NCBI GenBank assembly: GCA_003170315.1
Contig: PNAH01000004.1
Coordinates: 1 to 56,653, forward strand
Direction of reading: 5' to 3'
DNA length: 56,653 nucleotides
From: Acidimicrobiaceae bacterium
Lineage (GTDB): Bacteria > Actinomycetota > Acidimicrobiia > Acidimicrobiales > RAAP-2
Below are positions 1-8,813 of the stretch, one piece after another; within the stretch, counting starts at the first letter, position 1, and each line of letters starts with the position of its first letter. The notes under the pieces are model-generated. The model had not been told where the DNA came from. It worked only from the letters and a program-made list of their open reading frames with translations, and did not search any database. Position numbers and translations under genes: made by a program.

Positions 1-1032
1 GCCGTCGCGATGGTCGTCATCGCGGCGCTGATCATCGCCGGCGGGGTGATGGGCTTTGACCTGATCATGCGGATGCAGGCCGTCATCACGGTGGTGACCG
101 GAGTCCTTACCGTCTTCTTCATCGTGCTCACCTTCAAGCACGTCAGTTGGCACGTCGTGTCGCACGTGCACAGCGGATCGTTCCAAAGCCTCATCGGCGC
201 CCTCGTCTTCGTGATGACCGGCTTCGGACTCGGCTGGGTCAACGCCGCGGCCGACTACTCGCGCTACCTGCCGCGCAAGGCGTCGACCAGCGGCGTCGTG
301 TGGTGGACGACGTTCGGTTCGTCGATCGCGCCCGTCATCCTCGTCTTCTTCGGCCTCCTCTTGGCGGGCTCGTCGTCAACGCTCAGTTCGGCGATCGGCA
401 GCGACCCCGTCGGAGCGCTGGCCACCCTCTTGCCCACGTGGTTCCTCGTCCCCTTTGTGATCGTGGCGGTCCTCGGTCTCGTCGGCGGCGCGGTGCTCGA
501 CATCTATTCCTCGGGACTCTCGCTGCTGTCGGCCGGTCTCAAGATTCCGCGATACGCGGCGGCCGGGGTCGACGGCGCGGTGATGGTGATCGGCACGATC
601 TACATCGTCTTCTTCAAGAACAACTTCCTCTTTCAGTTCGAAGGATTCTTGATCACCGTGGGCGTACTGATCGCGGCGTGGTGCGGTGTCTTCCTCGGTG
701 ACATGGTCCTGCGAAAGAAGGACTACGTCGACGCCGACCTCTTCCGTAACTCCGGTCGCTACGGCGACATCCGACTCATTCCGGTCGTCACGACGATTGT
801 CGCGAGTTTCATCGGCTGGGGTCTGGTGACCAACACCGGCGCCAACTGGCTGAAGTGGCAGGGGTACCTGCTCGGACCACTCCACCTCGGGGGCAAGAGC
901 GGCGACTGGGCTTTCGCGAACCTCGGCGTCTTCGCCGCGTTGGTGCTGAGCTTCCTCGCCACCGTCCTCTTGACGGGCGGCCAGGTTCGCCAGCAAGAAG
1001 ACGTCGCCGCGACTCCCGTTCCGGTGTCCTGA
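1..1032 (+). CDS. NCS1-family nucleobase:cation symporter, 5' end outside window
   Basis: C-terminal 343 residues of a polytopic membrane permease; the frame is open from base 1, so the start lies upstream of the window. The protein alternates long hydrophobic stretches with short loops. Its WVNAAADYSRYLPR segment matches the conserved region of NCS1 permeases, which import cytosine, purines, allantoin or related nucleobases with a cation. Family membership is fairly sure; the substrate cannot be read. The last residues form a short polar tail. It is followed on the same strand by phosphofructokinase after 165 bases with no visible gene. A nucleobase importer close to the ADP-ribosylglycohydrolase/PfkB pair (2.2-4.2 kb) could suggest nucleoside salvage, which is inference. 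Confidence 0.85.
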   Translation, partial: AVAMVVIAALIIAGGVMGFDLIMRMQAVITVVTGVLTVFFIVLTFKHVSWHVVSHVHSGSFQSLIGALVFVMTGFGLGWVNAAADYSRYLPRKASTSGVVWWTTFGSSIAPVILVFFGLLLAGSSSTLSSAIGSDPVGALATLLPTWFLVPFVIVAVLGLVGGAVLDIYSSGLSLLSAGLKIPRYAAAGVDGAVMVIGTIYIVFFKNNFLFQFEGFLITVGVLIAAWCGVFLGDMVLRKKDYVDADLFRNSGRYGDIRLIPVVTTIVASFIGWGLVTNTGANWLKWQGYLLGPLHLGGKSGDWAFANLGVFAALVLSFLATVLLTGGQVRQQEDVAATPVPVS

Positions 1033-1197
1033 CCTCCCACTACGGGCCTCGGTCGGCGCACGAACAATCGACCTTGCGGCGACAGAATCCTCGGGAACGA
1101 TGCATCGGCGACCGAGGGAAATTCGCGCCTTCAATGCGATGAAGGACCACAAAGTCACTGCGTAGACTTAATGGCGGTTGGGTTCAGAGGAGTTGCA

Positions 1198-2229
1198 ATG
1201 CGTATCGGTGTTCTCACGGCGGGTGGCGACGCGCCCGGCCTCAACGCGGCGATTCGAGCCATTGGTCAGATGGCGCTGCGCGACGGACACGAAGTAATCG
1301 GCATCGCCAACGGCTGGGCCGGACTGGCCAGCGAATACGCCGGGCGTCCGCTCGTCGCCAGCGATCTTCAAGGCGTCATCGCCCAGGGCGGGACGTTACT
1401 TGGCACGGCGCGCTACAACCTCGATGACCCCGCGGGCGGTCGAGAACGAGTGCTGGCCGCGATCGATGAGCACCTCGACGGATTGATCTCCATCGGCGGC
1501 GACGGCACGCACCGAATTTCCACCTGGCTGGCCGATCACGGTGCGCCCATCGTCGGCGTGCCCAAGACCCTCGACAACGACCTGCTCGGCACCGACTATT
1601 GCATCGGCTTCGACACCGCCATCAGCATCGTGGCCGAATCGATCGACCGGCTCTACACGACGGCCGCGTCGCACCATCGCGTCATGGTGGTCGAGACGAT
1701 GGGACGACTGACCGGCTGGGTCGCCGCGATGGGCGGACTGGCCGGCGGCGCCGACATGATCGTGATACCGGAGTTTCCGGTCACGATGGACGACATCATG
1801 AAGCACCTCGAACGCCGCGTCGAGGCCGGCTTGGCCTTTTCCATCGTCGTGGTCGCCGAGGGTATAAATCTCTCGACGCTCGGCGGCACCGAAGAGGGCG
1901 AACTTTCCACCGAGGGCGTCGGCGGCGTGCGCCTGGCGACGCGGGGCGTGGGTCAGTTCGTCGCGTCGAAAATTGAAGAGCACACGGACATCGAAGTTCG
2001 CACCACGGTCCTCGGTCACCTGCAGCGTGGCGGCAGCCCGACGGCGCACGATCGCATCTGGGCCACGCGCGTCGGCGCCGGCGCCTACGACGCCGTGACG
2101 TCGGGCAAGTTCGGAACGATCCCGGTGGTGCGCGACAACACCGTCGTCCTCAGTCCCCTGTCGTCGGTGATCGGCGGCCAGCGCCAGGTGCCGCGCGAGA
2201 TTTACGAGCTCTGCTCGGTCTTCTTCTAA
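1198..2229 (+). CDS. pfkA: 6-phosphofructokinase
   Basis: Phosphorylates fructose-6-phosphate to fructose-1,6-bisphosphate in glycolysis. The 343-residue protein opens with MRIGVLTAGGDAPGLN. It has GGDGT at residues 100-104, PKTLDND at 122-128, an MGR motif and a GHLQRGGSP block. Glycine in the GGDGT motif favours ATP over pyrophosphate, while lysine in PKTLDND is shared with PPi enzymes. This mixed pattern is known from actinobacterial group III enzymes, several of which use ATP; the phosphoryl donor here is therefore likely ATP but not certain. I chose the ATG at 1198 because AGAGGAG lies just upstream and the N-terminus then matches the family; an in-frame ATG at 1171 would add nine unconserved residues. 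Its stop overlaps the stop of the convergent kinase gene by 4 bases. Confidence 0.93.
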   Translation: MRIGVLTAGGDAPGLNAAIRAIGQMALRDGHEVIGIANGWAGLASEYAGRPLVASDLQGVIAQGGTLLGTARYNLDDPAGGRERVLAAIDEHLDGLISIGGDGTHRISTWLADHGAPIVGVPKTLDNDLLGTDYCIGFDTAISIVAESIDRLYTTAASHHRVMVVETMGRLTGWVAAMGGLAGGADMIVIPEFPVTMDDIMKHLERRVEAGLAFSIVVVAEGINLSTLGGTEEGELSTEGVGGVRLATRGVGQFVASKIEEHTDIEVRTTVLGHLQRGGSPTAHDRIWATRVGAGAYDAVTSGKFGTIPVVRDNTVVLSPLSSVIGGQRQVPREIYELCSVFF

Positions 2230-3149
2230 CGCAGGAACTCTGCCAGTTCGGGCATCGTGGGACCAGTCGCGGGACCGCGCTTCGTGACTGACATCGCCGC
2301 GGCCGCGTTGGCCCAGCGCGCCGCCTCCAACGCGGGGCGACCGAGCGCCAACTGAGCGGCGAACGCTCCGACGTGGCAATCCCCCGCGCCATTGGAGTCG
2401 ACACTCTCCACGCGAAAGCCCGCCACCACTTCGCTGGAACGCTCCGATTCGGCGACGACGCATCCTTCGGCCCCCACTCGCACGATGGCGCCTCCGTGCT
2501 TCATGCGTCCGCGCAGGAGGCGCGCCGCTGCTTCGGCGTCCGAGGAGTGCGTCAGCAGGCGCGCCTCGCGCGCGTTACACGAGAACCAATCGACGCGGTC
2601 GAAGACCGCCTCGAGCAGGGCGTCGGGGATTTCATCGACGATCGGACCGGGATCGAAGAGAAAGCACGTCGCGGCGGGAATCCGCTTCAGAAACGAAAGC
2701 AGCGCTCGAGCGTTGCTCTCGTGCAAGAGCGCGTAGCCCGAGAAGTAGACGAAGTCGCGTTCGGTCACGTCCAGTTCGTCGAGTTGAGCGGTGGAAAGCG
2801 TGGCTTCAGCGCCGGTGCTCGTCAGGAACGTCCGTTCACCGTTATCTTCGACGATGGCGACCACGAAGCCGGTGTCGACGTCATGGTTCGGGGCCGTCGC
2901 GACCACGATGTTCTCCTCGCGCATCGCCTCTTGGGCGATCGTGGCGAACGGTCCGAGTCCGACGACGCCGCCGTAGACCGACGCGAGTCCCAGTCGCGAC
3001 GCGGCCGCCATGACGTTGAATCCCCCGCCGGCGAAGGAGTCACTTCGTTCGACCAACGTGTCCGAGCCACGTTCCGGCAACGCGTCGACGTTCAAGACGA
3101 CGTCCACCACGACGCTGTCGACGAGGATCAGACGTGGCGCGTCGCTCAC
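2226..3149 (-). CDS. PfkB-family carbohydrate/nucleoside kinase
   Basis: Ribokinase-fold sugar or nucleoside kinase of 307 residues. The N-terminal glycine motif GGGFNV is at 41-46. The C-terminal PfkB signature DSNGAGD is at 251-257, with Asp257 as the expected catalytic base. The GTG start at 3149 overlaps the stop of the ADP-ribosylglycohydrolase gene (GTGA), so the two are probably translationally coupled. A longer upstream reading is open but would run inside the neighbouring gene. Substrate is not readable. The partner that releases ADP-ribose or ribosyl groups makes ribose or a nucleoside plausible (inference). The gene ends tail to tail with pfkA, the two stop codons sharing bases. 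Confidence 0.85.
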   Translation of the reverse strand: MSDAPRLILVDSVVVDVVLNVDALPERGSDTLVERSDSFAGGGFNVMAAASRLGLASVYGGVVGLGPFATIAQEAMREENIVVATAPNHDVDTGFVVAIVEDNGERTFLTSTGAEATLSTAQLDELDVTERDFVYFSGYALLHESNARALLSFLKRIPAATCFLFDPGPIVDEIPDALLEAVFDRVDWFSCNAREARLLTHSSDAEAAARLLRGRMKHGGAIVRVGAEGCVVAESERSSEVVAGFRVESVDSNGAGDCHVGAFAAQLALGRPALEAARWANAAAAMSVTKRGPATGPTMPELAEFLR

Positions 3150-4171
3150 GCGGCGCTTTGTGCGGGACCGTTTCGCAGTTCGAGTAGTCGTCGCGCCATC
3201 TCGTCCAACTCCAGACCGTTCACTCGCGACACGGTCTCTCGCGCCGCGAGCGGAAAGACGTTGATGCCGCATCGCGATCCGACGATCGCTCCGGTCATGG
3301 CGGCAATGGTGTCACTGTCGCCACCGAGCGACGCGGCCACCCGACAGGCCAACCACGGTTCCTCGCTGAAGGCACTGGCGACGGCGAAGGCCGCGGGGAC
3401 CGACTCCCAGGTCGCCAAGCTAGTGCCGACCAATATCGGCAGCAGGTCGACGACGCCCTCGGCATCGAGTCCGTGGACCAGATCGATGGCCCACCGGATT
3501 CGCACTGCGACGTCGGCTCCGGCAATCCAGTGACCCCGTCGAGATCCGCGCACCGCCGCTTCGCAGGCGGTGTCGATCATCACCTCGAACGTGAGGCCTT
3601 CGACGCCGGCGCTCACGGCGCCGGCGACGGCGGCCGCGCCGGCGAGCGCCACGCTCGTATTGTGCGTGAGTCGACTCGCTTGCGCGACGCTGGTGACGAG
3701 TTCATCGAGATCAAGCGATCGAACCGCGATGGCCACCGGGGTGATGCGCATCGCCGCGCCGTTGGTGTCACCTCGGCGCCCGACCTCTTCGGGATCACCA
3801 CCGGCCATGAGCGCGTTGATGGCCCGCTTGGTCGAAGGTCCGAGCAGGTCGAGTGATCCCTTCGCCTTCATCGACTCTTCCCAGTTGATGAGCGTGTCGG
3901 CCCAGCTCTGAATATTGACTTCACCGTGACCCGCGATGAGTTCGGTAGCTAACAGCACCGCCTGTTCGGTGTCGTCGGTGATACGACCGGCGGTCATGCC
4001 TTCGGCGACGGGGTGATCGGTCGGCGCCGGTTCAAAATCGACGAGCAGGGTGCCAAAAACGCTCACGACTTCGTCTCTCGACATCATCTGCGTCGGCATG
4101 CCGAGCGCGTCACCGATGGCGAGGCCGTAGAGGGCACCGGCGGCACGATCGAACTGGGTCACGGACTCCAC
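3146..4171 (-). CDS. ADP-ribosylglycohydrolase (ARH/DraG family)
   Basis: Soluble 341-residue hydrolase of the DraG/ARH superfamily, which cleaves ADP-ribose from proteins or small molecules using two metal ions. Visible motifs are GDALG at 20-24, TDDTEQA at 65-71 and GGDSDTIAAMTGAI from 283. The aspartates in the last two are the expected metal ligands, so the protein looks catalytically complete. The start is GTG at 4171; a second in-frame GTG at 4162 has better spacing from a GAGGGG sequence and is an alternative. It is the first gene of a two-gene unit with the PfkB kinase. A 12-bp perfect palindrome (4188-4199) lies just upstream in the divergent region shared with nnr. Confidence 0.9.
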   Translation of the reverse strand: MESVTQFDRAAGALYGLAIGDALGMPTQMMSRDEVVSVFGTLLVDFEPAPTDHPVAEGMTAGRITDDTEQAVLLATELIAGHGEVNIQSWADTLINWEESMKAKGSLDLLGPSTKRAINALMAGGDPEEVGRRGDTNGAAMRITPVAIAVRSLDLDELVTSVAQASRLTHNTSVALAGAAAVAGAVSAGVEGLTFEVMIDTACEAAVRGSRRGHWIAGADVAVRIRWAIDLVHGLDAEGVVDLLPILVGTSLATWESVPAAFAVASAFSEEPWLACRVAASLGGDSDTIAAMTGAIVGSRCGINVFPLAARETVSRVNGLELDEMARRLLELRNGPAQSAA

Positions 4172-4306
4172 CCCCTCAGCCTAGGAACGCGGGCCCGCGA
4201 TTTCCTACCATTGCCCGGCTCGACCACGAAGAAATCGATTCGTTTAAGGTTGTCTGCGCATGGGACCGTGGCCGTCACTTCTTCGAGGATCAATCGAGAC
4301 CGACGC

Positions 4307-5617
4307 GTGATCCCGATACTCTCCGCGTCGAAGATGCGCGAGGCCGACGCCCTCGCGGTGCAGGCGCGCGGGAGCGACGCCCTGGTCGAGGCGGCCGGCA
4401 CCGCCGTAGCGCTCGAAGCCCAATCGATACTGGGCTCGTGCTACGGAGCGCGCGTCGCGGTGCTCGTCGGACCGGGCCTCAACGGCGCCGACGGTCGCGT
4501 CGCGGCCGTGTGGCTCCGCTCCCGAGGCGCCAAGGTTGACGTCATCGAAACTGCAAGGCCGCCCAAGGAACTGAAGGGCTTCCACCTGGTTATCGATGCG
4601 GCCTACGGTCTCGGTTGCTCGCGTCCCTACGGTGCGCCCACTGTCTCCGGCGAGACGCTGGTGCTCGCGGTCGACCTGCCCTCGGGCGTCGACGCCGACA
4701 GCGGCGAGCTACTCGGTCACCCGATGCCGGCAGACGTGACGGTCGCTCTGGGTGCGTTGAAGCCAGCCCACGTCATCGGACCGGCGGCCGCGCTCTGCGG
4801 TCAGCTTCGATTCGCCGGACTCGGCATCGTGCGGCACTTCGAGGACGGGCTGGTCGAGGACCGTGACCTCGACGCATTGATTCAACGCGACGCGAGTGAC
4901 CATAAATGGACGCACGCGATTCAGGTGCTCGCGGGTTCATCCTTGATGCCCGGCGCCGCCGACCTCGTCGTGCGCGGGGCGTTGGCGGCCGGCGCGTCCA
5001 TGATCCGCCTGACGAGTCGCGGCGAAGTGGCCGAATTGATCGACCTGCCGGCCGAGGTCGTGCGCAGCGATGATCCGGTCGTCGAGAAGCGCAGCCGCTG
5101 CGTAGTGGCCGGTCCTGGTCTCGGGACCGACAGCATTGACTGGCTTCGCGAACGACTGGCCGACGTGTCGGTGCCGGTCGTCCTCGACGCCGACGGACTG
5201 GATCGTTCGTTAATTCGCCACGACCCTGAAAGTGAGCGACGTTGGGTCCTCACGCCCCACGAAGGCGAGTTCGTGCGACTCACGGGTGAGCCGCTGCCCG
5301 CCAATCGCCTCGAAGCCGTGCGTTCGCTCGCGCGCGCCACTGGCTGCGTCGTACTGCTGAAGGGCGCGACAACACTCATCGCCGATCGCGACGGTCGGGT
5401 CCGCGTAGTTCGATCGGGCACGCCCACCCTCGCCACGGCGGGCAGCGGCGACGTACTTTCCGGGGTCATCGGCGCCACCATCGCCCGGGGTCACGACCCG
5501 CTCGACGCCGCCGCGCTCGGCGCCCACCTGCACGGCCGGGCCGGCGCGGCGTTGCCGGTCTACGCCAGTGCCTCCGATATCCCGGCGGCCATTGGCGACG
5601 TCATCGCCGCGCTGTAA
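4307..5617 (+). CDS. nnr: bifunctional NAD(P)H-hydrate epimerase / ADP-dependent dehydratase
   Basis: Repairs damaged NAD(P)HX. The N-terminal YjeF_N domain (about 1-190) epimerises the hydrate; the C-terminal ribokinase-like domain (about 195-436) dehydrates the S-form using ADP. The C-terminal part is well conserved: GPGLG, DADGL, TPHEGEF, a KGA segment and AGSGD at 378-382. The N-terminal domain is compact, and its nucleotide motif reads GPGLNGADG (55-63) where the family has NNGGDG-like sequence, so epimerase competence is less certain. The GTG start at 4307 gives the usual opening (IPILSASKMREADA). GAGGA lies 17 bases upstream, and a GTG at 4268 is an alternative. The 436 residues are slightly short for a fusion enzyme. 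Confidence 0.87.
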   Translation: MIPILSASKMREADALAVQARGSDALVEAAGTAVALEAQSILGSCYGARVAVLVGPGLNGADGRVAAVWLRSRGAKVDVIETARPPKELKGFHLVIDAAYGLGCSRPYGAPTVSGETLVLAVDLPSGVDADSGELLGHPMPADVTVALGALKPAHVIGPAAALCGQLRFAGLGIVRHFEDGLVEDRDLDALIQRDASDHKWTHAIQVLAGSSLMPGAADLVVRGALAAGASMIRLTSRGEVAELIDLPAEVVRSDDPVVEKRSRCVVAGPGLGTDSIDWLRERLADVSVPVVLDADGLDRSLIRHDPESERRWVLTPHEGEFVRLTGEPLPANRLEAVRSLARATGCVVLLKGATTLIADRDGRVRVVRSGTPTLATAGSGDVLSGVIGATIARGHDPLDAAALGAHLHGRAGAALPVYASASDIPAAIGDVIAAL

Positions 5618-5718
5618 CTGCCGCACACCAATTGCGAGCGAATACGTGCCCTTCTTCGTGGACCATTGCGACGGTCAGCCAATGAGATGACGAGAGTACG
5701 GTGGTTAAGGAGGTAGTG

Positions 5719-6924
5719 ATGAAGAAGTCGCCGGAGGCGCTGCTCGAGCACGAAGAAGAGGGCCGGGGACTCCTCGCACCGATGACGGTGTCCATCGACG
5801 ACGACGGACTCGACGAGAACGACCCGCGTCGCGTCGCGATTCGCCAATGGCTCAGCGCGCACCCCGACCCCACGCCCGTTCAACTCGCCGAGGCCGGACT
5901 GGTCGCGCCCCACTTGCCGAGGCCCTGGGGTCTCGGCGCCGACGCCAACCACCAACTCCTTATCGACGACGAACTCAAACGCGCCAACGTGCGACTGCCC
6001 ATCAATCCCATTGGCATCGGGTGGGCCGGCCCGACGATTCTTTACGCCGGCACCGAAGAGCAACAGCAACGCTGGCTGCCGAAACTGCTGAGCGGTGAGG
6101 AGTTCTGGTGCCAGCTCTTCAGCGAGCCCAACGCCGGCAGCGACCTCGCCTCGCTGACGACGAGTGCCCAGCGCGACGGTGACGAGTGGATCATCTCCGG
6201 TCAAAAGGTGTGGACCAGCTACGCCCACCTGGCCACCTGGGGCATCCTGCTCGCGCGCACGTCCAGCGAAGGTGCTGCGCAAAAGGGCATCAGCTACTTC
6301 ATCTGTCCGATGAACGCGCCCGGCGTCACCATTCGCCCGATCATCGACATCATCGGCGACCACGCCTTCAACGAGGTCTTCCTCGACGAGGTTCGGCTCC
6401 CGGCCGACTATCTCATCGGCGAAGTGAACGACGGATGGCGACTGGCCAAAGTCACCCTGGGCAACGAACGAGTTTCTCTTTCGGGCGAGGGCGTGCTCTG
6501 GGGCCGCGGACCAACGGCCGCGGACTTGGTCAAGCTGGTGCGCACCTCGTCCATTCCCCACGACGCCCTCGAACGCGACGAACTCGTCAAGTGTTGGTCG
6601 CACGGGGAGATTCTTCGGCTGCTGCGACTACGACTCGTCGCCGCGGCGCAGGCCGGACGAGAACCCGGTGCCGAAGCCAGCGTGCGCAAGGCGCTCGCCG
6701 ACGACCACGGCCAAGAAGTCATGACGCTCGCCCATCGCCTCGCCGGTTCGGCGGGGATGCTCGAAGGCCGCGGGCCGGGAGGCCTGGACGGCGCCGACGG
6801 GAGTGCGTGGGCCTTCGGTTTTCTTTACTCCCAGGCGCTCACGATCGGCGGGGGCACCTCGGCGGTGCAGCGCAACATCATCGGCGAACGCGTACTCGGC
6901 CTGCCCAAGGATCCGGCGAGCTAA
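5719..6924 (+). CDS. acyl-CoA dehydrogenase
   Basis: FAD-dependent acyl-CoA dehydrogenase of 401 residues, oxidising an acyl-CoA to the enoyl-CoA with electrons passed to ETF. Motifs include LFSEPNAGSDLA (FAD/substrate region) and the C-terminal TIGGGTSAVQRNIIGERVLG block. Glycine stands where medium-chain enzymes carry the catalytic glutamate in the EGT motif. This is common in mycobacterial FadE-type subgroups and does not by itself mean inactivity. The ATG at 5719 is preceded by AAGGAGG at 5707-5713, an ideal ribosome site, so an in-frame GTG at 5701 is not needed. A strong terminator follows 5 bases after the stop. It appears to be a single-gene unit. Confidence 0.9.
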   Translation: MKKSPEALLEHEEEGRGLLAPMTVSIDDDGLDENDPRRVAIRQWLSAHPDPTPVQLAEAGLVAPHLPRPWGLGADANHQLLIDDELKRANVRLPINPIGIGWAGPTILYAGTEEQQQRWLPKLLSGEEFWCQLFSEPNAGSDLASLTTSAQRDGDEWIISGQKVWTSYAHLATWGILLARTSSEGAAQKGISYFICPMNAPGVTIRPIIDIIGDHAFNEVFLDEVRLPADYLIGEVNDGWRLAKVTLGNERVSLSGEGVLWGRGPTAADLVKLVRTSSIPHDALERDELVKCWSHGEILRLLRLRLVAAAQAGREPGAEASVRKALADDHGQEVMTLAHRLAGSAGMLEGRGPGGLDGADGSAWAFGFLYSQALTIGGGTSAVQRNIIGERVLGLPKDPAS

Positions 6925-6929
6925 TCGTC

Positions 6930-6958
6930 TGCGACGCGTCATTACCGCGTCGCATTTT
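6930..6958 (+). terminator. rho-independent terminator after acyl-CoA dehydrogenase
   Basis: Perfect 9-bp inverted repeat TGCGACGCG / CGCGTCGCA with a 7-base loop, directly followed by TTTT on the plus strand. It sits between the acyl-CoA dehydrogenase stop (6924) and the convergent ABC permease stop (6964). The T run marks it as a plus-strand terminator. Confidence 0.85.
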
Positions 6959-6963
6959 GCGCA

Positions 6964-7743
6964 TCAGTGGCGCTGCGGCTCCCACGTGAAGTTCGACTGG
7001 GCGATCACGAAGCTCACGACGCCCCAGATGCCGAGGACGATGAACGGTCGCAGCTGGAGCCCGGAACCTCCGGGCAGCGCGATGGCGTGCTGCATCCCGC
7101 TCACGATCGGCTCGAGCGGCAGGTACGACGAGAAGGTGAGGAGCCACTGCGGCAGCAGATTGGGCGCCAGAAAGACGCCGCTGACAAAGCTCAAGATGAC
7201 GACCGTGAAAGGGCCGACCGAACCGGCCATCTCGGACGTCGTGATCAATCTGGTCAGCGCGAGGCCCATCGCCGAGAAGGCGAAGACGCCCAGCACGGTG
7301 TAGCAAAAGATCGCGAGGTACGCGTGGGCCGGCAACGACAGGCTGTAGCCGAAGTGCGAGACGGCCAGCATCACGATGATCAAGCCCAGTGACGTCACGA
7401 AGAGGTACAGGATCTCGCCCGCGAGAAAGACCCCCGCCGGCATCGGCGTGCCGCGAAAGCGCTTCAGCCAGCCCGCTTCGCGAGCGCCGACGATCGCCAC
7501 CAGGATCCCGGTGAAGGTACCGAGCATCACGCCGTAGGTCGTGAGACCACCGGTGTAGAAGGCGATGGTGGAGATGTCGTGACCCCCGACCGGAATGGTC
7601 TTGAACTTGCCGCCGAAGACCGAATTGAACAGCGCCAGGAAGCCGACCGGCATCAAGACCCCGAAGATGACCGTTCGCGCGCTGCGCGTGTACGCCACCA
7701 GGTTGTACTGCGCCTGTCGCAGTGACAGTCGAACGAATCTCAC
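6964..7743 (-). CDS. ABC-2 type transporter permease
   Basis: Integral membrane protein of 259 residues with about six hydrophobic segments. It carries the ABC-2 hallmark AREAGWLKRFRGTPMP in the cytoplasmic loop near residue 90. It forms the channel of an exporter driven by the ATPase encoded just upstream. The GTG start overlaps the ATPase stop (GTGA, 7740-7743), so the pair is translationally coupled. Exporters of this type move drugs, lipids or polysaccharides; nothing here identifies the substrate. Confidence 0.87.
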   Translation of the reverse strand: MRFVRLSLRQAQYNLVAYTRSARTVIFGVLMPVGFLALFNSVFGGKFKTIPVGGHDISTIAFYTGGLTTYGVMLGTFTGILVAIVGAREAGWLKRFRGTPMPAGVFLAGEILYLFVTSLGLIIVMLAVSHFGYSLSLPAHAYLAIFCYTVLGVFAFSAMGLALTRLITTSEMAGSVGPFTVVILSFVSGVFLAPNLLPQWLLTFSSYLPLEPIVSGMQHAIALPGGSGLQLRPFIVLGIWGVVSFVIAQSNFTWEPQRH

Positions 7744-8645
7744 GTTCGCTCCCCCGTCACGTCGAGGAAGACGTCATCGAGCGTCGGTCGCACGACCTCG
7801 AGACCGTCCAACTCGATTCCAACGCCCTCTACGAACTGCAACAGTCGCAGCAACTCCGACTGAGCGTTGACCAGCGCCGCCGAGACCACGTCGCCCGCGA
7901 CGTGAAAGTCAATCCCGGCCCCGTTCGAAAGTGACGCGACGTCGAGACCGTCGACGACGTTGAAGCGCACGGTCGTCGTTCCGGCCAATGCGATCAGTGA
8001 CGTCGAGGTGCCTTCGGCCACGATGCGACCGGCGGCCAGTATCGCGATGCGATCACAGAGGTGCTGAGCCTCTTCCATGTAGTGCGTGGTCAACAGGATG
8101 GAGGTCCCGGCGGATCGCAGACCTTCGAGCATGGTCCAGAACTCTCGTCGGGCCGACGGGTCGAAGCCGGTCGTCGGTTCGTCGAGGAAGAGCAGTTCCG
8201 GTGAACCCACGATGCCCAGCGCCACGTCGACTCGACGCCGTTGGCCGCCAGAGAGTCGTCCGATTCGCACGTCCGCTTTGTCCGTGAGGCCGACGAGGTC
8301 GAGCGTCTCAGCCACGCTCTTGGGATGCGAGAAGAAGCCAGCGAAGAGCTTGACGGTCTCGGTCACGGTGTGGCTGGGATCGAAGTCCGAATCTTGCAGA
8401 ACCAGTCCGATGCGGTCCTTCCACGCGCCGCCACCCTTTTTCGGATCGACGCCGAGCACCGACACTCGTCCCTCGTCGGGTGACTGGTAGCCCTCGAGGA
8501 TCTCCACCGTGGTCGTCTTGCCGGCACCGTTCTTGCCCAAGAGTCCGAAGATCTCGCCCCGCTCGACGCTGAAGGACACGTCGTTCACCGCGGTGAGAGA
8601 TCCGAAGCGTTTGGTGAGCCCCGCCACCTCTATAACGTTCGACAT
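7740..8645 (-). CDS. ABC-2 exporter ATP-binding protein
   Basis: ATPase of 301 residues, drug-resistance (DrrA/CcmA-like) type. Walker A GKNGAGKTT is at 37-45, the signature LSGGQRRR near 131, Walker B LLFLDEPTTGFD near 152, and the switch histidine in LTTHYMEEA. After the ATPase core (about 1-215) there is an 85-residue C-terminal extension typical of this subfamily. The ATG at 8645 is preceded by GGAGG. It is the first gene of a two-gene exporter operon with the permease, divergent from mscL. Confidence 0.92.
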   Translation of the reverse strand: MSNVIEVAGLTKRFGSLTAVNDVSFSVERGEIFGLLGKNGAGKTTTVEILEGYQSPDEGRVSVLGVDPKKGGGAWKDRIGLVLQDSDFDPSHTVTETVKLFAGFFSHPKSVAETLDLVGLTDKADVRIGRLSGGQRRRVDVALGIVGSPELLFLDEPTTGFDPSARREFWTMLEGLRSAGTSILLTTHYMEEAQHLCDRIAILAAGRIVAEGTSTSLIALAGTTTVRFNVVDGLDVASLSNGAGIDFHVAGDVVSAALVNAQSELLRLLQFVEGVGIELDGLEVVRPTLDDVFLDVTGERT

Positions 8646-8813
8646 TCTTCCTCCGCGACGTGCACAGTTCTAGCATCGGCGACAGCACTCTACGAATCGG
8701 CGTCGCCGGTGAGACGAAGGCGAATCCGCGGCATGCACCACGCGTTGCACGTGATTGACAAGAATCGTTACGAGAAGAGTTCGAAATCGCTCGGGCACGT
8801 CAAAGGAGTCACG

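Noticed and set aside
376..1158. 260-codon open frame on the minus strand across the permease end
   Set aside because: Arg/Asp/Gln-rich composition without family resemblance; it is an antisense shadow of the NCS1 permease in high-GC DNA.
1396..2463. 355-codon minus-strand frame opposite pfkA
   Set aside because: Overlaps the strongly conserved phosphofructokinase completely and shows only low-complexity Arg/His/Asp sequence.
2373..3533. 386-codon plus-strand frame opposite the PfkB and ADP-ribosylglycohydrolase genes
   Set aside because: The minus-strand genes carry full catalytic motifs; this frame has none and mixes Arg, Asp and His as antisense frames do.
4188..4199. CGCGGGCCCGCG palindrome upstream of the ADP-ribosylglycohydrolase gene
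   Set aside because: A pure G/C 12-mer palindrome is expected by chance in this base composition; no promoter elements flank it clearly.
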